DNA of 64,000 nt, taken from the NCBI RefSeq assembly GCF_034555935.1, contig NZ_JAYDCJ010000003.1:744001-808000 (forward strand). Reading direction: 5' to 3'. Both the position numbers and the translations under genes were made by a program. This DNA comes from Marinobacter qingdaonensis (GTDB lineage: Bacteria > Pseudomonadota > Gammaproteobacteria > Pseudomonadales > Oleiphilaceae). Below are positions 1 to 9,080 of the stretch, piece after piece. The first letter of the stretch is position 1; the number at the start of each line of letters is the position of its first letter. The notes beneath the pieces are model-generated. The model was given only the letters and a program-made list of their open reading frames with translations. It was not told where the DNA came from and searched no databases.

Positions 1-2027
1 TGGGAGTAGTAAGTGATGTAGTCTTCGTTGAACAGGTTGGCGATGGCCAGGCTGAGTTCGCCGGTGGACAGTCGGTAGCCGACCGAGGCGTCCACCAGGG
101 TGTAGCCGTCGAACTCCTTCTCCGGGTCGTCGAAGTCCCGGTCGAAGGCGTGGCTGGCCTGGATCAGGGACGAGAAGCGGTCGGTCCAGCGGGCCTGCCA
201 GTTGGCGGTCAGCCGGTTGGGCGGAATGTTCAGGCCGTCTAGCTTGGTGTCGACCCGGTCGTCGCCGTCACTGTCGAACTCGCCATCGATGTGGGAATAC
301 GCCAGCTCGCCCCGGTGGCGGTTCGAGAAGTCGGCGCCCAGGGTGGCCTCGAAACCGTCGATCTCCGTTTTCTGCCGCTGCACGAAGTAGGTGCCGTCGA
401 TCATGGTCAGGCGTGAGCCCAGATCGGAATCGGACTGGTAGTAGCTGAACTCGAAATCGACCGGCGCGTAATCGACACGAAAGCCCACTTCCCGGTTTTC
501 GGTGACCACCGGCTGCAGGTCGAGAAAGTCGTCAACGTCCTGGTCGGGCTGGTTGATGCCCCGCAGGACCCGGCCCACATCCGCCATGCCGAAGCCTTCC
601 GAGTAGTTGGCAAACAGGCTCAGCCAGGTCAGCGGCTTGTACACCAGGCCGCCGTTGAACAGGGTTTCCTCGAAATCCGGGTTGCCGCCGTCAACGGTCA
701 CGCCGTTGGCCGAGGCCACGGTCTGGAAGGTGTCGACCTCCAGTTCTGCCCGCTCATGACGCACGCCGGCATTCAGGATCAGGTTGTCCAGGGCCTTGAG
801 TTCGGCCTGCAGGAACGGGGCGTAGTTGATGAAATCGGTCTCCGGCACCCAGTAGCGATCGGTCAGGACCAGGGTCTGGGCGGTGGTGTCTTTCAGCACG
901 TCGAAACCGGTGGTCAGTTTCAAGCGGTCATCCAGCAGTCCGGCCTTGGTGACGGTCAGTTTGGCGCCGACCTTGTCGGACTCGGCCTGGGACTGATCGT
1001 ACAGGGTGCCTTCCGGGGCAATGTCCGGATCCTGGAAGGTCGGGGTCAGGACCGCGCCAAACCGGCCCTCGAACTGCTGGTTGTAGACCTGGGCGTTGAA
1101 GGTGGTGCCGTACAGGTCGTCGTGCTGGTATTTCAGGCTGGTGGTCAGGACCTGGTTGCGCGGCGCCTTGCCGACCGGATCGCCCTTCACCGAGGTCGTC
1201 GGCACGCCGTTGGCGCGGTCGCCATCGACACTGACGTAGTCCTGATTGCCTTTGACGTTGTAGCGATTGACCTCGAACTCCAGGTTCTGGTCGTTATCGA
1301 GCCAGTACCCCAGCTTGGCAAACACGTCGTAGGCCTGGGAATTCATCAGGTCACCCTGGGTGTTGTCGACCCCCACCAGTTTCCCGTTGGCGTCCTTGTA
1401 CACGCCCTGTTCCTCCCAGGTCGCACCCACCAGGTACTCGAAATCCTCGCGCGTGCCCTCCACCCGATAGTTGAGCTTGTAGCCCAGGGAGTCGGAATCC
1501 GGGTAATCGGTCGGCGCGGTAGCCTGGACGCTGGCGTGCTGGCGCACGGTGTCGCCAGTCGGGCGCCGGGTGATGAAGTTGATGATGCCGCCGGTGGCGC
1601 CCAGGCCATGGATGGCGTTGGCGCCGTGGATGACTTCGATGCGCTCGACCATGGACAGGTCGATGGTGTGGGTGGCGCGGCCGGTGCTGCGCAGCGGGTT
1701 GGACTGTGGCACCCCGTCAATCAGGAACAGCGCCTTGCGGCCACGGAAGGTCTCACCGGAGCCGGTCATCTTCTCCCGGTTCGGGGTGTAGGCCGGCAGC
1801 AGGTTGGCCAGGGCCCGGGAGGAGTCGGACGACAGGGTCAGCTGCTGTTCGATCTGTTCCCGGGTAATCACCGTCACCACCTGGGACGAGTTGGACAGCT
1901 CGGTGCCGGAACGGCTGGAGGTGACCACCAGTTCGTCCAGGGTGGTCGGGGCATCCGCCTGGGCCGACGCGCCGGCCACGGCGAGGGAAAGCAAGGCGAG
2001 CCTGCGGGGGAAGGAACTCAGTGCCAT
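1..2027 (-). CDS. TonB-dependent siderophore receptor (partial, C-terminus beyond window)
   Basis: Outer-membrane receptor that would import a ferric siderophore using TonB energy. About 675 codons are visible from an ATG at 2027; the frame stays open to the window edge, so only the last few residues are missing. The N-terminus has a signal peptide (MALSSFPRRL then a hydrophobic stretch ending near ASAQA), a TonB-box-like segment LDELVVTSSR, and a plug domain with RGRKALFLIDGVP, RIEVIHGANAIHG and GATGGIINFITRRP. The C-terminal half alternates aromatic beta-strand segments typical of a 22-strand barrel. It lies downstream of the uptake operon but appears to have its own Fur-box-like promoter region. 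The plug recalls the IutA/PvuA type (hydroxycarboxylate siderophores), but that substrate guess is weak. Confidence 0.9.
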   Translation of the reverse strand, partial: MALSSFPRRLALLSLAVAGASAQADAPTTLDELVVTSSRSGTELSNSSQVVTVITREQIEQQLTLSSDSSRALANLLPAYTPNREKMTGSGETFRGRKALFLIDGVPQSNPLRSTGRATHTIDLSMVERIEVIHGANAIHGLGATGGIINFITRRPTGDTVRQHASVQATAPTDYPDSDSLGYKLNYRVEGTREDFEYLVGATWEEQGVYKDANGKLVGVDNTQGDLMNSQAYDVFAKLGYWLDNDQNLEFEVNRYNVKGNQDYVSVDGDRANGVPTTSVKGDPVGKAPRNQVLTTSLKYQHDDLYGTTFNAQVYNQQFEGRFGAVLTPTFQDPDIAPEGTLYDQSQAESDKVGAKLTVTKAGLLDDRLKLTTGFDVLKDTTAQTLVLTDRYWVPETDFINYAPFLQAELKALDNLILNAGVRHERAELEVDTFQTVASANGVTVDGGNPDFEETLFNGGLVYKPLTWLSLFANYSEGFGMADVGRVLRGINQPDQDVDDFLDLQPVVTENREVGFRVDYAPVDFEFSYYQSDSDLGSRLTMIDGTYFVQRQKTEIDGFEATLGADFSNRHRGELAYSHIDGEFDSDGDDRVDTKLDGLNIPPNRLTANWQARWTDRFSSLIQASHAFDRDFDDPEKEFDGYTLVDASVGYRLSTGELSLAIANLFNEDYITYYS

Positions 2028-2085
2028 GGTGTCATCCTGCTGGTTGCAAATGGGTCGCTTGGAAACCGGGCGCAGTTTAATGCAA

Positions 2086-2114
2086 TAAATACGTATTTAC
2101 AAATGAGACTCATT
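2086..2114 (-). promoter_or_regulatory. Candidate Fur box upstream of receptor
   Basis: AATGAGACTCATT at 2102-2114 is a perfect 6-1-6 inverted repeat and differs at two positions from the core Fur half-site pair AATGATAATCATT. Beside it, TAAATACGTATTTA at 2086-2099 is a perfect 14-base palindrome that may hold the -10 region. Both lie 59-87 bases before the receptor start, where an iron-responsive operator is expected. Inferred from sequence only. Confidence 0.6.
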
Positions 2115-2129
2115 AACAACAAGTGGCGA

Positions 2130-2912
2130 TCACGCCGTCTGCCGTTTGCAGCGGGCGTGGGGCAGCGGGCAGGTGCCGCAATAGGTCTCCGGGTCGGTGG
2201 CGCGGTAGTAGAAACAGCAGGTTTTCCGGATCCGGGTGCCGGGCCTGGCCGTGGCGGGCTGGCGCGGCCGGAAAAAGCGTTGGAGCGGGTTGTGGCTGGC
2301 CCCGAACACCGCGGCGGGGGCCTGGGCCACCAGCCAGTGGAAATCCGCCTGGATCTGAGCCTGTCGGGCCGGGTGCCGCTCCGCCGTCAGGCGCTTTTCG
2401 TAGAGCGAGTACACCCGCACCGCGGTGTTTTCCCACAGCACCGGCAGGGGCACCCGGGCGCTCTGGTGCAGCGATTGCCACAGCGGCGCGAGCCCCTCGG
2501 CAAACAGGGTCTGGACCACCGATGCCCGCCAGGCTTCGCGGGCACCGGGTTGCGGGGTGCTGGCGCGCTGGTCGAGCAGGGGCATCTGCGAGCGCCAGAG
2601 CCCGTCCTGGTGCCGGTAATCCAGCCGCCAGTTGGCCAGGGCCAGGTCCAGGCCCCGGTCCAGGACCGACATCCCGTACAGCGCCAGGCCCGTGGTCAGG
2701 AACGCCAGGCGTTTGGCCAGCAGGGACGCGGTGATGTAGCGGTTGGGGGAGCCAATGACCGGCCCCAGCCGGTCCAGCAGCGCCCGGCAGCTGTCGGGGT
2801 CGAGCAGGTCCACGGCCGGCAGTGACCAGGCCGGGTCGCAGGCGGTCGCCGGCTGCAACAGGCAATGCTCCGCCAGTTCCGCCCGCTGGCCGGGATCAAG
2901 GGCAATCGGCAT
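2130..2912 (-). CDS. FhuF-like ferric-siderophore reductase (2Fe-2S)
   Basis: 260 aa, likely cytoplasmic ferric reductase that releases iron from an imported siderophore. The C-terminus has the family's unusual cysteine pattern CC-x(10)-C-x(2)-C (KTCCFYYRA...YCGTCPL, about residues 234-249), which binds a 2Fe-2S cluster in FhuF. The rest is alpha-helical with a conserved tract near [14 protein letters not shown]. It is the last gene of the uptake operon: its ATG at 2912 overlaps the end of the ATPase gene by 17 bases and has a GGAG seven bases upstream. The context (binding protein, permeases, ATPase, reductase) supports the role. Confidence 0.85.
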   Translation of the reverse strand: MPIALDPGQRAELAEHCLLQPATACDPAWSLPAVDLLDPDSCRALLDRLGPVIGSPNRYITASLLAKRLAFLTTGLALYGMSVLDRGLDLALANWRLDYRHQDGLWRSQMPLLDQRASTPQPGAREAWRASVVQTLFAEGLAPLWQSLHQSARVPLPVLWENTAVRVYSLYEKRLTAERHPARQAQIQADFHWLVAQAPAAVFGASHNPLQRFFRPRQPATARPGTRIRKTCCFYYRATDPETYCGTCPLPHARCKRQTA

Positions 2913-3732
2913 GGTCGGCTCCGATCGACGCCGTGGGTCGGCTGGCGCCGTAGGGCACGCACAGGGGCGTTCCGAACAGCGGATCCTGGATGATCTGGCA
3001 GCCCAGGTTGAACACTGCCCGCACCATGGCTTCGGTCACGACGGTGGCCGGTGGGCCCTGGGTATGCACCCGGCCCTGGCTCAGCGCCACGATGTGGTGG
3101 GCGTAACGGCAGGCCAGGTTGAGGTCGTGCAGCACCATCACGATGGTCTTGCCGGACCGGCGATTGAGGTCGGCCAGCAGGTCGAGGATCTCGATCTGGT
3201 GCGCCAGGTCGAGGTAGGTGGTGGGCTCATCCAGCAACAGGATGTCGGTGTCCTGGGCCAGGGTCATGGCGATCCAGGCGCGTTGGCGCTGGCCTCCGGA
3301 CAGTTGGTCCACCGGGCTGGCCGCGAGGGCCTCAAGGTCGGTATCCCGCAGGGCCTGGTGGACGATCCGCTCGTCGGCGTCGGTCCAGGACCGCAGCCAG
3401 CGCTGGTGCGGGTAGCGGCCCTGACACACCAGCTGGTGCACGGTCAGGCCCTCGGGTGCGGTCGGGCTCTGGGGCAGGATGGACAGCCGCTGCGCCACGG
3501 TGCGGGTGGGCTGGCTCAGGATGGCCTTGCCATCGAGCAGGACCTGGCCGCGCTCGGGCTTGAGCAAGCGGGCAAAGGCTTTCAGCAGCGTGGACTTGCC
3601 GCAGCCGTTGCCTCCGACCAGCACGGTGACGGCGCCTTGCGGTACCGCCAGATCCAGGTCGTGGATGACCGGGTGGTTGTCGTACCCGAGGGCGAGCTGG
3701 CGACTTGTCAGGGGGGCATGCTCAGCCGACAT
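2896..3732 (-). CDS. Iron-siderophore ABC transporter ATP-binding protein (FecE/FepC type)
   Basis: 278 aa cytoplasmic ATPase of an iron-siderophore importer. It shows Walker [10 protein letters not shown], signature [10 protein letters not shown], Walker [10 protein letters not shown] and the H-loop in [13 protein letters not shown], all in FecE/FepC order and at usual family length. TGGAG lies six bases before the ATG. It follows the second permease by 12 bases and overlaps the reductase gene, so it is translated as part of the same minus-strand operon. Confidence 0.93.
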   Translation of the reverse strand: MSAEHAPLTSRQLALGYDNHPVIHDLDLAVPQGAVTVLVGGNGCGKSTLLKAFARLLKPERGQVLLDGKAILSQPTRTVAQRLSILPQSPTAPEGLTVHQLVCQGRYPHQRWLRSWTDADERIVHQALRDTDLEALAASPVDQLSGGQRQRAWIAMTLAQDTDILLLDEPTTYLDLAHQIEILDLLADLNRRSGKTIVMVLHDLNLACRYAHHIVALSQGRVHTQGPPATVVTEAMVRAVFNLGCQIIQDPLFGTPLCVPYGASRPTASIGADHADCP

Positions 3733-3744
3733 GAGAACTCCAGG

Positions 3745-4776
3745 TCAGAACCGCTGCCGGAACAGCAGGTAAATGAAAAACGGCGCGCCGATGGCGGAGA
3801 CAAACACCCCGGCCGGCACGTCCAGCGGCGCGAACAGGGTCCGGCCCACCAGGTCGGCCAGCACCACCAGCATTCCGCCGATCAGGGCGGTGACTGGCGC
3901 CAGACCGGCAAACTGTCGCGCCACCAGCCGGCGCGCGATGTGTGGCGCCATGAGACCGACGAATCCGATGGCGCCGGCGTGGGCCACGGCCACGCCCGCC
4001 AGGGCCACGCTCAGCACCAGCAACAGCAGGCGGTTGCGCTGCACCGGCAGACCGAGCCCGGTGGCCAGGGTGTCACCGAATTCCTGCAGGTCGATGGCGC
4101 GGGCGTGACGCAGCGCCAGCGGCAACAGCAGCGCCAGCCAGGGCAGCAGCGCCTGCACGTCGGCCCAGTCGCTGCCGTACACGCTGCCGGTGAGCCAGAT
4201 GTAGGCGGTCATGGTGGTGGCGATCGGGCTCAGGGTGATCATCAGGGTGGTGGCCGCCCCCATGGCTGCCGACAGGCCAATGCCGATCAGTACCAGCCGG
4301 GCCGGGGTGACGCCCGAGCGCCAGGCCAGCAGATAGATGCCGGCGGCGGCGAGCAGCGCCCCGGCAATGGCAAACAGAGGCAGCCACTGGGCCCCCAGCT
4401 GCGGCGCGAGAAACGACAAAAACGCCACCGCAGCCACGGACGCGCCGCCGCTGATGCCGATGATGTCGGGCGAGGCCAGGGGGTTGCGCACCAGGGCCTG
4501 CAGGATCAGCCCGGCCACCGCCAGGGCCGCCCCCACCAGGAACGCCATGACCGTGCGCGGCAGGCGCAGGGTATTGACCACAAACCCTTCCGGCCCCTCG
4601 GCCTGGCCGAGCAGGGCCTGAAGCACCGTGCCCGGCCCGATGGCGACGGTGCCCCGGGACAGGGACAGCAGCATGACTGCCGCAACCACCAGTATCAGGG
4701 CGGCGGTTACCGCGATGGTCCGTCCGGGCAGGGCGAAGGCAAGGGGGCCGGCGCGCACCCGCAGGGATTTAGCCAT
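3745..4776 (-). CDS. FecCD-family iron-siderophore permease (second subunit)
   Basis: 343 aa inner-membrane permease of the FecCD/FepG family. About nine or ten hydrophobic helices are visible. Family tracts include LRLPRTVMAFLVGAALAVAG near residue 80, NPLASPDIIGISGGA, and the cytoplasmic coupling region GFVGLMAPHIARRLV. The ATG at 4776 overlaps the end of the first permease gene by 8 bases, typical of translational coupling between the two halves of a heterodimeric permease. Confidence 0.92.
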   Translation of the reverse strand: MAKSLRVRAGPLAFALPGRTIAVTAALILVVAAVMLLSLSRGTVAIGPGTVLQALLGQAEGPEGFVVNTLRLPRTVMAFLVGAALAVAGLILQALVRNPLASPDIIGISGGASVAAVAFLSFLAPQLGAQWLPLFAIAGALLAAAGIYLLAWRSGVTPARLVLIGIGLSAAMGAATTLMITLSPIATTMTAYIWLTGSVYGSDWADVQALLPWLALLLPLALRHARAIDLQEFGDTLATGLGLPVQRNRLLLLVLSVALAGVAVAHAGAIGFVGLMAPHIARRLVARQFAGLAPVTALIGGMLVVLADLVGRTLFAPLDVPAGVFVSAIGAPFFIYLLFRQRF

Positions 4777-5779
4777 GGTTCAGCCCCCGACGGGCCAGGA
4801 GGATAAACACCGGGGTGCCGATCAGGGCGGTCATCACGCCCACAGGGATTTCCTGGGGCATGATCAGGAAGCGCCCCAGGGTGTCGGCCATCAGCACCAG
4901 GGCGGCGCCGAACACGGCGCTGCCGGACAACAGCCAGCGATGGTCGGTACCAAGCCAGCTGCGCACCATGTGCGGCACGATCAGGCCCACGAAGCCGACG
5001 TTGCCGGCCAGGGCCACCGCGGTGCCGGCCAGGCAGACCACCAGCACGCCGAGCAGGAGTTTCAGCCCGACCACGTTCTGGCCCAGACCCTGGGCGACCT
5101 GGTCGCCGGAGGCCAGCAGGTTGATGGCGCGACCCAGGGTCAGACTCAGCGCCAGGGCCGGCAGCAACAGCGGCAGGGTGGGGTAGACCATGTCCAGCGA
5201 CCGGCCGGCGACCGAGCCGGCCAGCCAGAACAGCACGCTGTCCAGACCCTGCTGGTTGGTGACCAGCAAGGCCTGGGTAAAGGCCATGAACAGGGCCGAA
5301 ACCGCGGCACCCGCCAGCACCAGGCGCAGCGGCGAGGGCCCCCGGTCGCCGGCAGAGCCCAGGCCGAACACCAGGAGCGCGGCGCCGAAGGCACCGGCCA
5401 GGCCCACCCACAGCAGTTGGCTGAGGGCGGAGACGGTCAGCACCGTGCTGGCCACGACGATGGCGAACACGGCACCGGCGTTGACGCCAAAGATCGCCGG
5501 CGACGCCAGCGGGTTGCGGGTCAGTGCCTGCATCAGCGCACCGGCCACCGCCAGGGCTGCGCCCACCAGGCCGGCGATCACCGCCCGGGGCAGACGCGAG
5601 TCGGCGACGATCAGATGCTGGGTGTTGCTCGGATCAAACGCGGTCAGCGCCGCCATCAGGGTGGTCGGCGCCAGATTGGTCTGGCCCAGGCTGAGACTGG
5701 CGGCCAGGGCCGTCGCCAGCAGCAGGAGGCCCGCCAACAGCCGGCCGGCGCGGGTGTGGATTGCGGTGATGGCGGTCAC
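4769..5779 (-). CDS. FecCD-family iron-siderophore permease (first subunit)
   Basis: 336 aa inner-membrane permease paired with the next gene. It carries SRLPRAVIAGLVGAALAVAG, NPLASPAIFGVNAGA and GFVGLIVPHMVRSWLG, the hallmark segments of the family. The open frame extends further upstream but that part only shadows the binding-protein gene. I place the start at GTG 5779 because it forms a GTGA overlap with the stop of the binding-protein gene and gives the expected N-terminus (TAITAIHTRAGRLLAGLLL). Confidence 0.9.
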   Translation of the reverse strand: MTAITAIHTRAGRLLAGLLLLATALAASLSLGQTNLAPTTLMAALTAFDPSNTQHLIVADSRLPRAVIAGLVGAALAVAGALMQALTRNPLASPAIFGVNAGAVFAIVVASTVLTVSALSQLLWVGLAGAFGAALLVFGLGSAGDRGPSPLRLVLAGAAVSALFMAFTQALLVTNQQGLDSVLFWLAGSVAGRSLDMVYPTLPLLLPALALSLTLGRAINLLASGDQVAQGLGQNVVGLKLLLGVLVVCLAGTAVALAGNVGFVGLIVPHMVRSWLGTDHRWLLSGSAVFGAALVLMADTLGRFLIMPQEIPVGVMTALIGTPVFILLARRGLNHG

Positions 5780-6747
5780 GGGCTGGGCTCCAGGCCGAAG
5801 TGATGCGCCACCTGATCGAGCATCCGGTGGGCGCTGATCAGGCCACCGGCCAGGTTCCAGGCCACGGCATCCACCGGGTAGACCGCGCCGTTGGTTTCCG
5901 CCTGCAGATTCTGCCAGAGCGGATGCCCCGTCCAGGCCTGGTAGTTGTCCCGGACCGCGGGGCTGTCCTCCATGAACACGAAAATCCGGTCCGCGTCGAT
6001 GATCGGGATGCTTTCCTTGGTGGTGAGTTTCAGTACCCACTGGTCGCTCGGGTGGGCAGCCGGCCGCCGGAAACCGAGCTGATCCAGCACGGTGCCGGCG
6101 TAGCTGCCGCCCAGGTAGATGCGCACGTGATCGGCGCGGACGTTGAGCAGGGTGACCGACAGCGGCCATCGGTCACCGAGGCTCGCCTGCAGTTGCCCGC
6201 GCACCTCGGCCAGACGCCGCTGCCACTGTTGCCACAGGGCCTCGGCCCGGGCTTCGCGATTCAAGGCCTGGCCCATGACCGCCAGGGTTTCCTCGACGTC
6301 GAACACGGTGTCGACCGAGACGGTCGGGGCAATGCGGGACAATTGCGGGTAGATGCGCTCGTGCCGGCGCTTGGAGGCGATGATCAGGTCCGGCTCCAGC
6401 ATGGCGATGGCTTCCATGCTGGGCTGGGTTTCCAGCCCCACGTGCGGCACCCCGGCCAGGGCGGCGTCCAGGTAGTCGTAGTTGGCGCCCTGGGCCCAGG
6501 CGTCGACCACGCCGACGGGGGTGACGCCGAGCGCGACGGCGGTGTCGTTGGCACCCTGGAACAGGGTGACCACCCGTTGCGGACTGCCGGCTAGGGTGGT
6601 GCTGCCCTGGGCATGATGAATCACCCGTGCCTGGGCGGGCGCGGCCGAACCGACGGCCGGCAACAACGTCGGCAGGCACAGCAGGGCACACAGAACAGCG
6701 GTCACGCGCCGGCGAAGTGGCGCGCCGGACGAGGGCGGTAGGCTCAT
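5776..6747 (-). CDS. Periplasmic iron-siderophore binding protein (FecB/FhuD type)
   Basis: 323 aa solute-binding protein, first gene of the uptake operon. An arginine-rich N-terminus followed by a hydrophobic stretch ending near AVGSAAPAQA looks like a signal peptide. The mature part has the class III binding-protein pattern: PQRVVTLFQGANDTAVALGV near residue 57, LEPDLIIAS near residue 117, and the long-helix two-lobe layout. It captures the ferric siderophore and hands it to the two permeases encoded directly downstream. The start lacks a clear ribosome-binding site, so it could be slightly internal. Confidence 0.9.
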   Translation of the reverse strand: MSLPPSSGAPLRRRVTAVLCALLCLPTLLPAVGSAAPAQARVIHHAQGSTTLAGSPQRVVTLFQGANDTAVALGVTPVGVVDAWAQGANYDYLDAALAGVPHVGLETQPSMEAIAMLEPDLIIASKRRHERIYPQLSRIAPTVSVDTVFDVEETLAVMGQALNREARAEALWQQWQRRLAEVRGQLQASLGDRWPLSVTLLNVRADHVRIYLGGSYAGTVLDQLGFRRPAAHPSDQWVLKLTTKESIPIIDADRIFVFMEDSPAVRDNYQAWTGHPLWQNLQAETNGAVYPVDAVAWNLAGGLISAHRMLDQVAHHFGLEPSP

Positions 6748-6770
6748 AGGAATGCGTCAGATAGAAATGC

Positions 6771-6795
6771 AAATGAAAAATATTATCATTTCATT
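6771..6795 (-). promoter_or_regulatory. Candidate Fur box for the uptake operon
   Basis: Read on the minus strand, AATGATAATATTTTTCATT (6772-6790) matches 10 of the 13 positions of AATGATAATCATT at its left part and is itself an imperfect inverted repeat. It lies 25-43 bases before the binding-protein start, inside the most AT-rich stretch of the locus. This fits iron repression of the whole operon. Confidence 0.65.
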
Positions 6796-6845
6796 GCAGG
6801 TCTGAACAGCACGACCGGCGGGCGGTCTGTGGGGGAGGGGCGGAA

Positions 6846-7316
6846 TCAGCCGGCGTTGCGTTTCTTGTCGGCGGCCTCGGTGACCGGTACGAACACATCC
6901 CGAATCGACAGCGACTGGCCGTCGGCGTCCTGGACCTCGACCGCACCGATCGGTCGGCCCGTGGCCCGGTCCCGCAGATCCAGCGGGGTTTCGTCGGGGG
7001 CCGGATTCCACTTGTCGCCCCACTGGCGCAGGGCAATCACCACTGGGAACAGGTCCCGGCCCTTCTCGGTCAGGCGGTATTCGAAGCGCGACCCGTGCTC
7101 ACCCACGTCCACCTTTTTCAGTACCTGGTTGTCCACCAGGCGGGCCAGGCGGTCGCACAGGATGTTCTTGGCAATGCCGAGTTCCTGCTGGAAGTCGACA
7201 AAGCGGCGCGTGCCGTACATGGCGTGCAGCACAATGAGCAGGGACCACCAGTCGCCCACTTCATTGAGGGCGCGGGCGACGGAGCAGTTGGAATCGTCAA
7301 AACGTTTTCTGGCCAT
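6846..7316 (-). CDS. HxlR-family transcriptional regulator
   Basis: 156 aa winged-helix DNA-binding protein. The family pattern is clear: FDDSNCSVARALNEVGDWWS with a cysteine at residue 11, VDFQQELGIAKNILCDRLARL (recognition helix region) and the wing YRLTEKGRDLFPVV. The last 45 residues (DETPLDLRDRATGRPIG onward) form a C-terminal extension seen in a subset of the family. It is transcribed away from an Old-Yellow-Enzyme gene, a common pairing in which the regulator senses electrophiles or quinones through cysteine. A 28-bp tandem repeat lies between the two. Confidence 0.9.
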   Translation of the reverse strand: MARKRFDDSNCSVARALNEVGDWWSLLIVLHAMYGTRRFVDFQQELGIAKNILCDRLARLVDNQVLKKVDVGEHGSRFEYRLTEKGRDLFPVVIALRQWGDKWNPAPDETPLDLRDRATGRPIGAVEVQDADGQSLSIRDVFVPVTEAADKKRNAG

Positions 7317-7331
7317 GATCGGAAGTGTACC

Positions 7332-7387
7332 GAATAGGGTTGCATTGTAAAACCAGATTGAATAGGGTTGCGTAAAGAAACCAGATT
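7332..7387. repeat. 28-bp tandem direct repeat, likely HxlR operator
   Basis: Two adjacent 28-base units, 7332-7359 and 7360-7387, both begin GAATAGGGTTGC and end AAACCAGATT; only a few middle bases differ. Each unit contains GGTT-9 bases-AACC, an inverted repeat expected of a dimer-binding site. It sits between the HxlR start (7316) and the reductase start (7458), where a regulator of both genes would bind. Confidence 0.7.
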
Positions 7388-7457
7388 AGGAAGGTCGCTA
7401 CGTAATTGTCGGCGACTGCCACCAGCCAATCTCCACTCTCAACGAGGAGTGACCGCA

Positions 7458-8570
7458 ATGACCATGAATCTTGGACCGCTTTTCGAACCGTTTGAGCTCC
7501 ACAGCCTGAAGCTGCGCAACCGCGTGGCCATGGCGCCCATGACCCGCAACTTCTCGCCGGGCAACGTGCCGAACGAGGAGGTGGTCAACTACTACCGCCG
7601 CCGCGCCGAGAACGGGGTTGGCCTGCTGATCACCGAAGGCACCACCGTGAACCACGCCGGCGCCAACGGGTATCCGAACGTGCCCGCGTTTCATGGGGAC
7701 AACGCCCTGGCCGGCTGGAAGCAGGTGGTCGATGCCGTGCACGAGGCCGGTGGCGCCATCTTCCCGCAGCTGTGGCACGTGGGTGCGGTCCGCAAGGAAG
7801 GCACCGAGCCGGATCCGTCGGTGCCGGGTTACAGCCCGTCCGGCCTGTTTGCCCCGGGCAAGCCCAACGGCAAGGCCATGACCAGGGACGATATCCAGGA
7901 CGTGATCACCGCCTTCGCCGACGCCGCCCAGGACGCCAAGGCCCTGGGCTTTGACGGCGTCGAGATCCACGGCGCCCACGGTTACCTGCTGGACCAGTTC
8001 CTGTGGGAAGGCACCAACCAGCGCGACGACGAGTACGGCGGCAGCCTGGAAAACCGGCTGCGATTTGTGGTCGAGATCGTCGAGGCGGTACGCCACCGGG
8101 TTGGCCCGGAATTCCCGATCATGCTGCGCTTCTCCCAGTGGAAGCAGCAGGACTACGAGGCCCGTCTGGTCAACAGCCCGGAAGAACTGGACGCGTTCCT
8201 GCAGCCGCTGGTGGACGCCGGCGTCGATATCTTCCACGCCTCCACCCGCCGGTTCTGGGAGCCGGAGTTTGAAGGCTCGAACCTGAACCTGGCCGGCTGG
8301 ACCCAGAAGCTGACCGGCAAGCCGACCATGTCCGTGGGCAGCGTCGGCCTGACCGAGGACTTCATCAGCGGCACCTTTGCCAGCAAGCAGGAGGCGGTCG
8401 AGCAGTCCGGCATCGACGAGCTGGTCGAGCGCATGAACGCCAAGGAATTCGAGCTCATTGCCGTCGGCCGGGCGCTGCTGCAGGACCCGGAATGGCTGGT
8501 CAAGGTGAAGGAAGGCCGGATTGGTGAGGTCGAGCCGTTCGCCAAGAAGTCTTTGACCAAGCTGTACTAG
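7458..8570 (+). CDS. NADH:flavin oxidoreductase, Old Yellow Enzyme family
   Basis: 370 aa FMN-dependent ene-reductase-type protein. Visible features: FELHSLKLRNRVAMAPMTRN at the N-terminus (FMN binding), PQLWHVGAVRK, the signature GVEIHGAHGYLLDQFL followed by RDDEYGGSLENR, and the C-terminal phosphate-binding region GRALLQDPEW. The ATG at 7458 has GAGGAG eight bases upstream; an in-frame opening further upstream is not supported. Divergent from an HxlR regulator, suggesting induction by reactive carbonyl or quinone compounds. The natural substrate is not visible. Confidence 0.93.
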   Translation: MTMNLGPLFEPFELHSLKLRNRVAMAPMTRNFSPGNVPNEEVVNYYRRRAENGVGLLITEGTTVNHAGANGYPNVPAFHGDNALAGWKQVVDAVHEAGGAIFPQLWHVGAVRKEGTEPDPSVPGYSPSGLFAPGKPNGKAMTRDDIQDVITAFADAAQDAKALGFDGVEIHGAHGYLLDQFLWEGTNQRDDEYGGSLENRLRFVVEIVEAVRHRVGPEFPIMLRFSQWKQQDYEARLVNSPEELDAFLQPLVDAGVDIFHASTRRFWEPEFEGSNLNLAGWTQKLTGKPTMSVGSVGLTEDFISGTFASKQEAVEQSGIDELVERMNAKEFELIAVGRALLQDPEWLVKVKEGRIGEVEPFAKKSLTKLY

Positions 8571-8603
8571 CGTCTGATCAAATCCCCGAAGCGTTGACCC
8601 CTG

Positions 8604-8631
8604 AAAGCCCCGGAATTCCGGGGCTTTTTTT
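8604..8631 (+). terminator. Rho-independent terminator after the flavin reductase
   Basis: AAAGCCCCGG-AATT-pattern: bases 8604-8627 form a perfect 24-base palindrome with a GC-rich stem, followed directly by a run of T. It begins 34 bases after the stop codon. Confidence 0.92.
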
Positions 8632-8763
8632 ATGCCTGTGGATAACCGGAACCTGTCGTAGCCGTAATCGCGTTTGGCGACAGATCTTCTATGATGAGGG
8701 CGTCTCAATCATCGGAACCGGGCCGTACTCGGACGGTTCCTCGCACAGCAAGGGAGTTGAAGG

Positions 8764-9072
8764 ATGTTCAAGACAGCAGTACTGAAGATCACAGCCCTGG
8801 TCGCGATTCTGACCCTGGCCGGTTGTGCCACCGTGGGCCGGGACTTTGCCACCCACAACGTGGATGAAATCACCGTCGGCGAAACCACCCGCGCCGATAT
8901 TCAGGCCTTGTTTGGTGAGCCCTGGCGCACCGGTGTGGAAGACGGCAAGCGCACCTGGACCTACGGCAAATACCGCTGGTCCGCGTTCGGCGACGCCGAG
9001 ACCACCGACCTGGTGGTGCGCTTCAACGAGGACGGCACCGTGTCCTCCTACGTCTACAACACCACCGAGTAA
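8764..9072 (+). CDS. Small BamE/SmpA-like lipoprotein
   Basis: 102 aa. Residues 1-21 form a lipoprotein signal with lipobox LAGC. The rest matches the BamE (SmpA/OmlA) fold pattern: ITVGETTRADIQALFGEPW, then a tryptophan-rich strand region (RTWTYGKYRW) and a final strand. It is a stand-alone gene with its own terminator, and it is not next to fur or other Bam genes here, so it is more likely one of the small paralogues than BamE itself. GGGAG lies upstream of the ATG. Confidence 0.8.
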   Translation: MFKTAVLKITALVAILTLAGCATVGRDFATHNVDEITVGETTRADIQALFGEPWRTGVEDGKRTWTYGKYRWSAFGDAETTDLVVRFNEDGTVSSYVYNTTE

Positions 9073-9080
9073 GCGTTTGA

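Noticed and set aside
756..2825. A long open frame of almost 690 codons on the plus strand across the receptor and reductase genes
   Set aside because: It is antisense to two clearly recognisable genes, and its protein is glycine/valine/glutamine-rich without domain structure, as expected from the opposite strand of GC-rich coding DNA. Similar long antisense frames over 2743-4806, 9198-10934 and 15532-17520 were rejected for the same reason.
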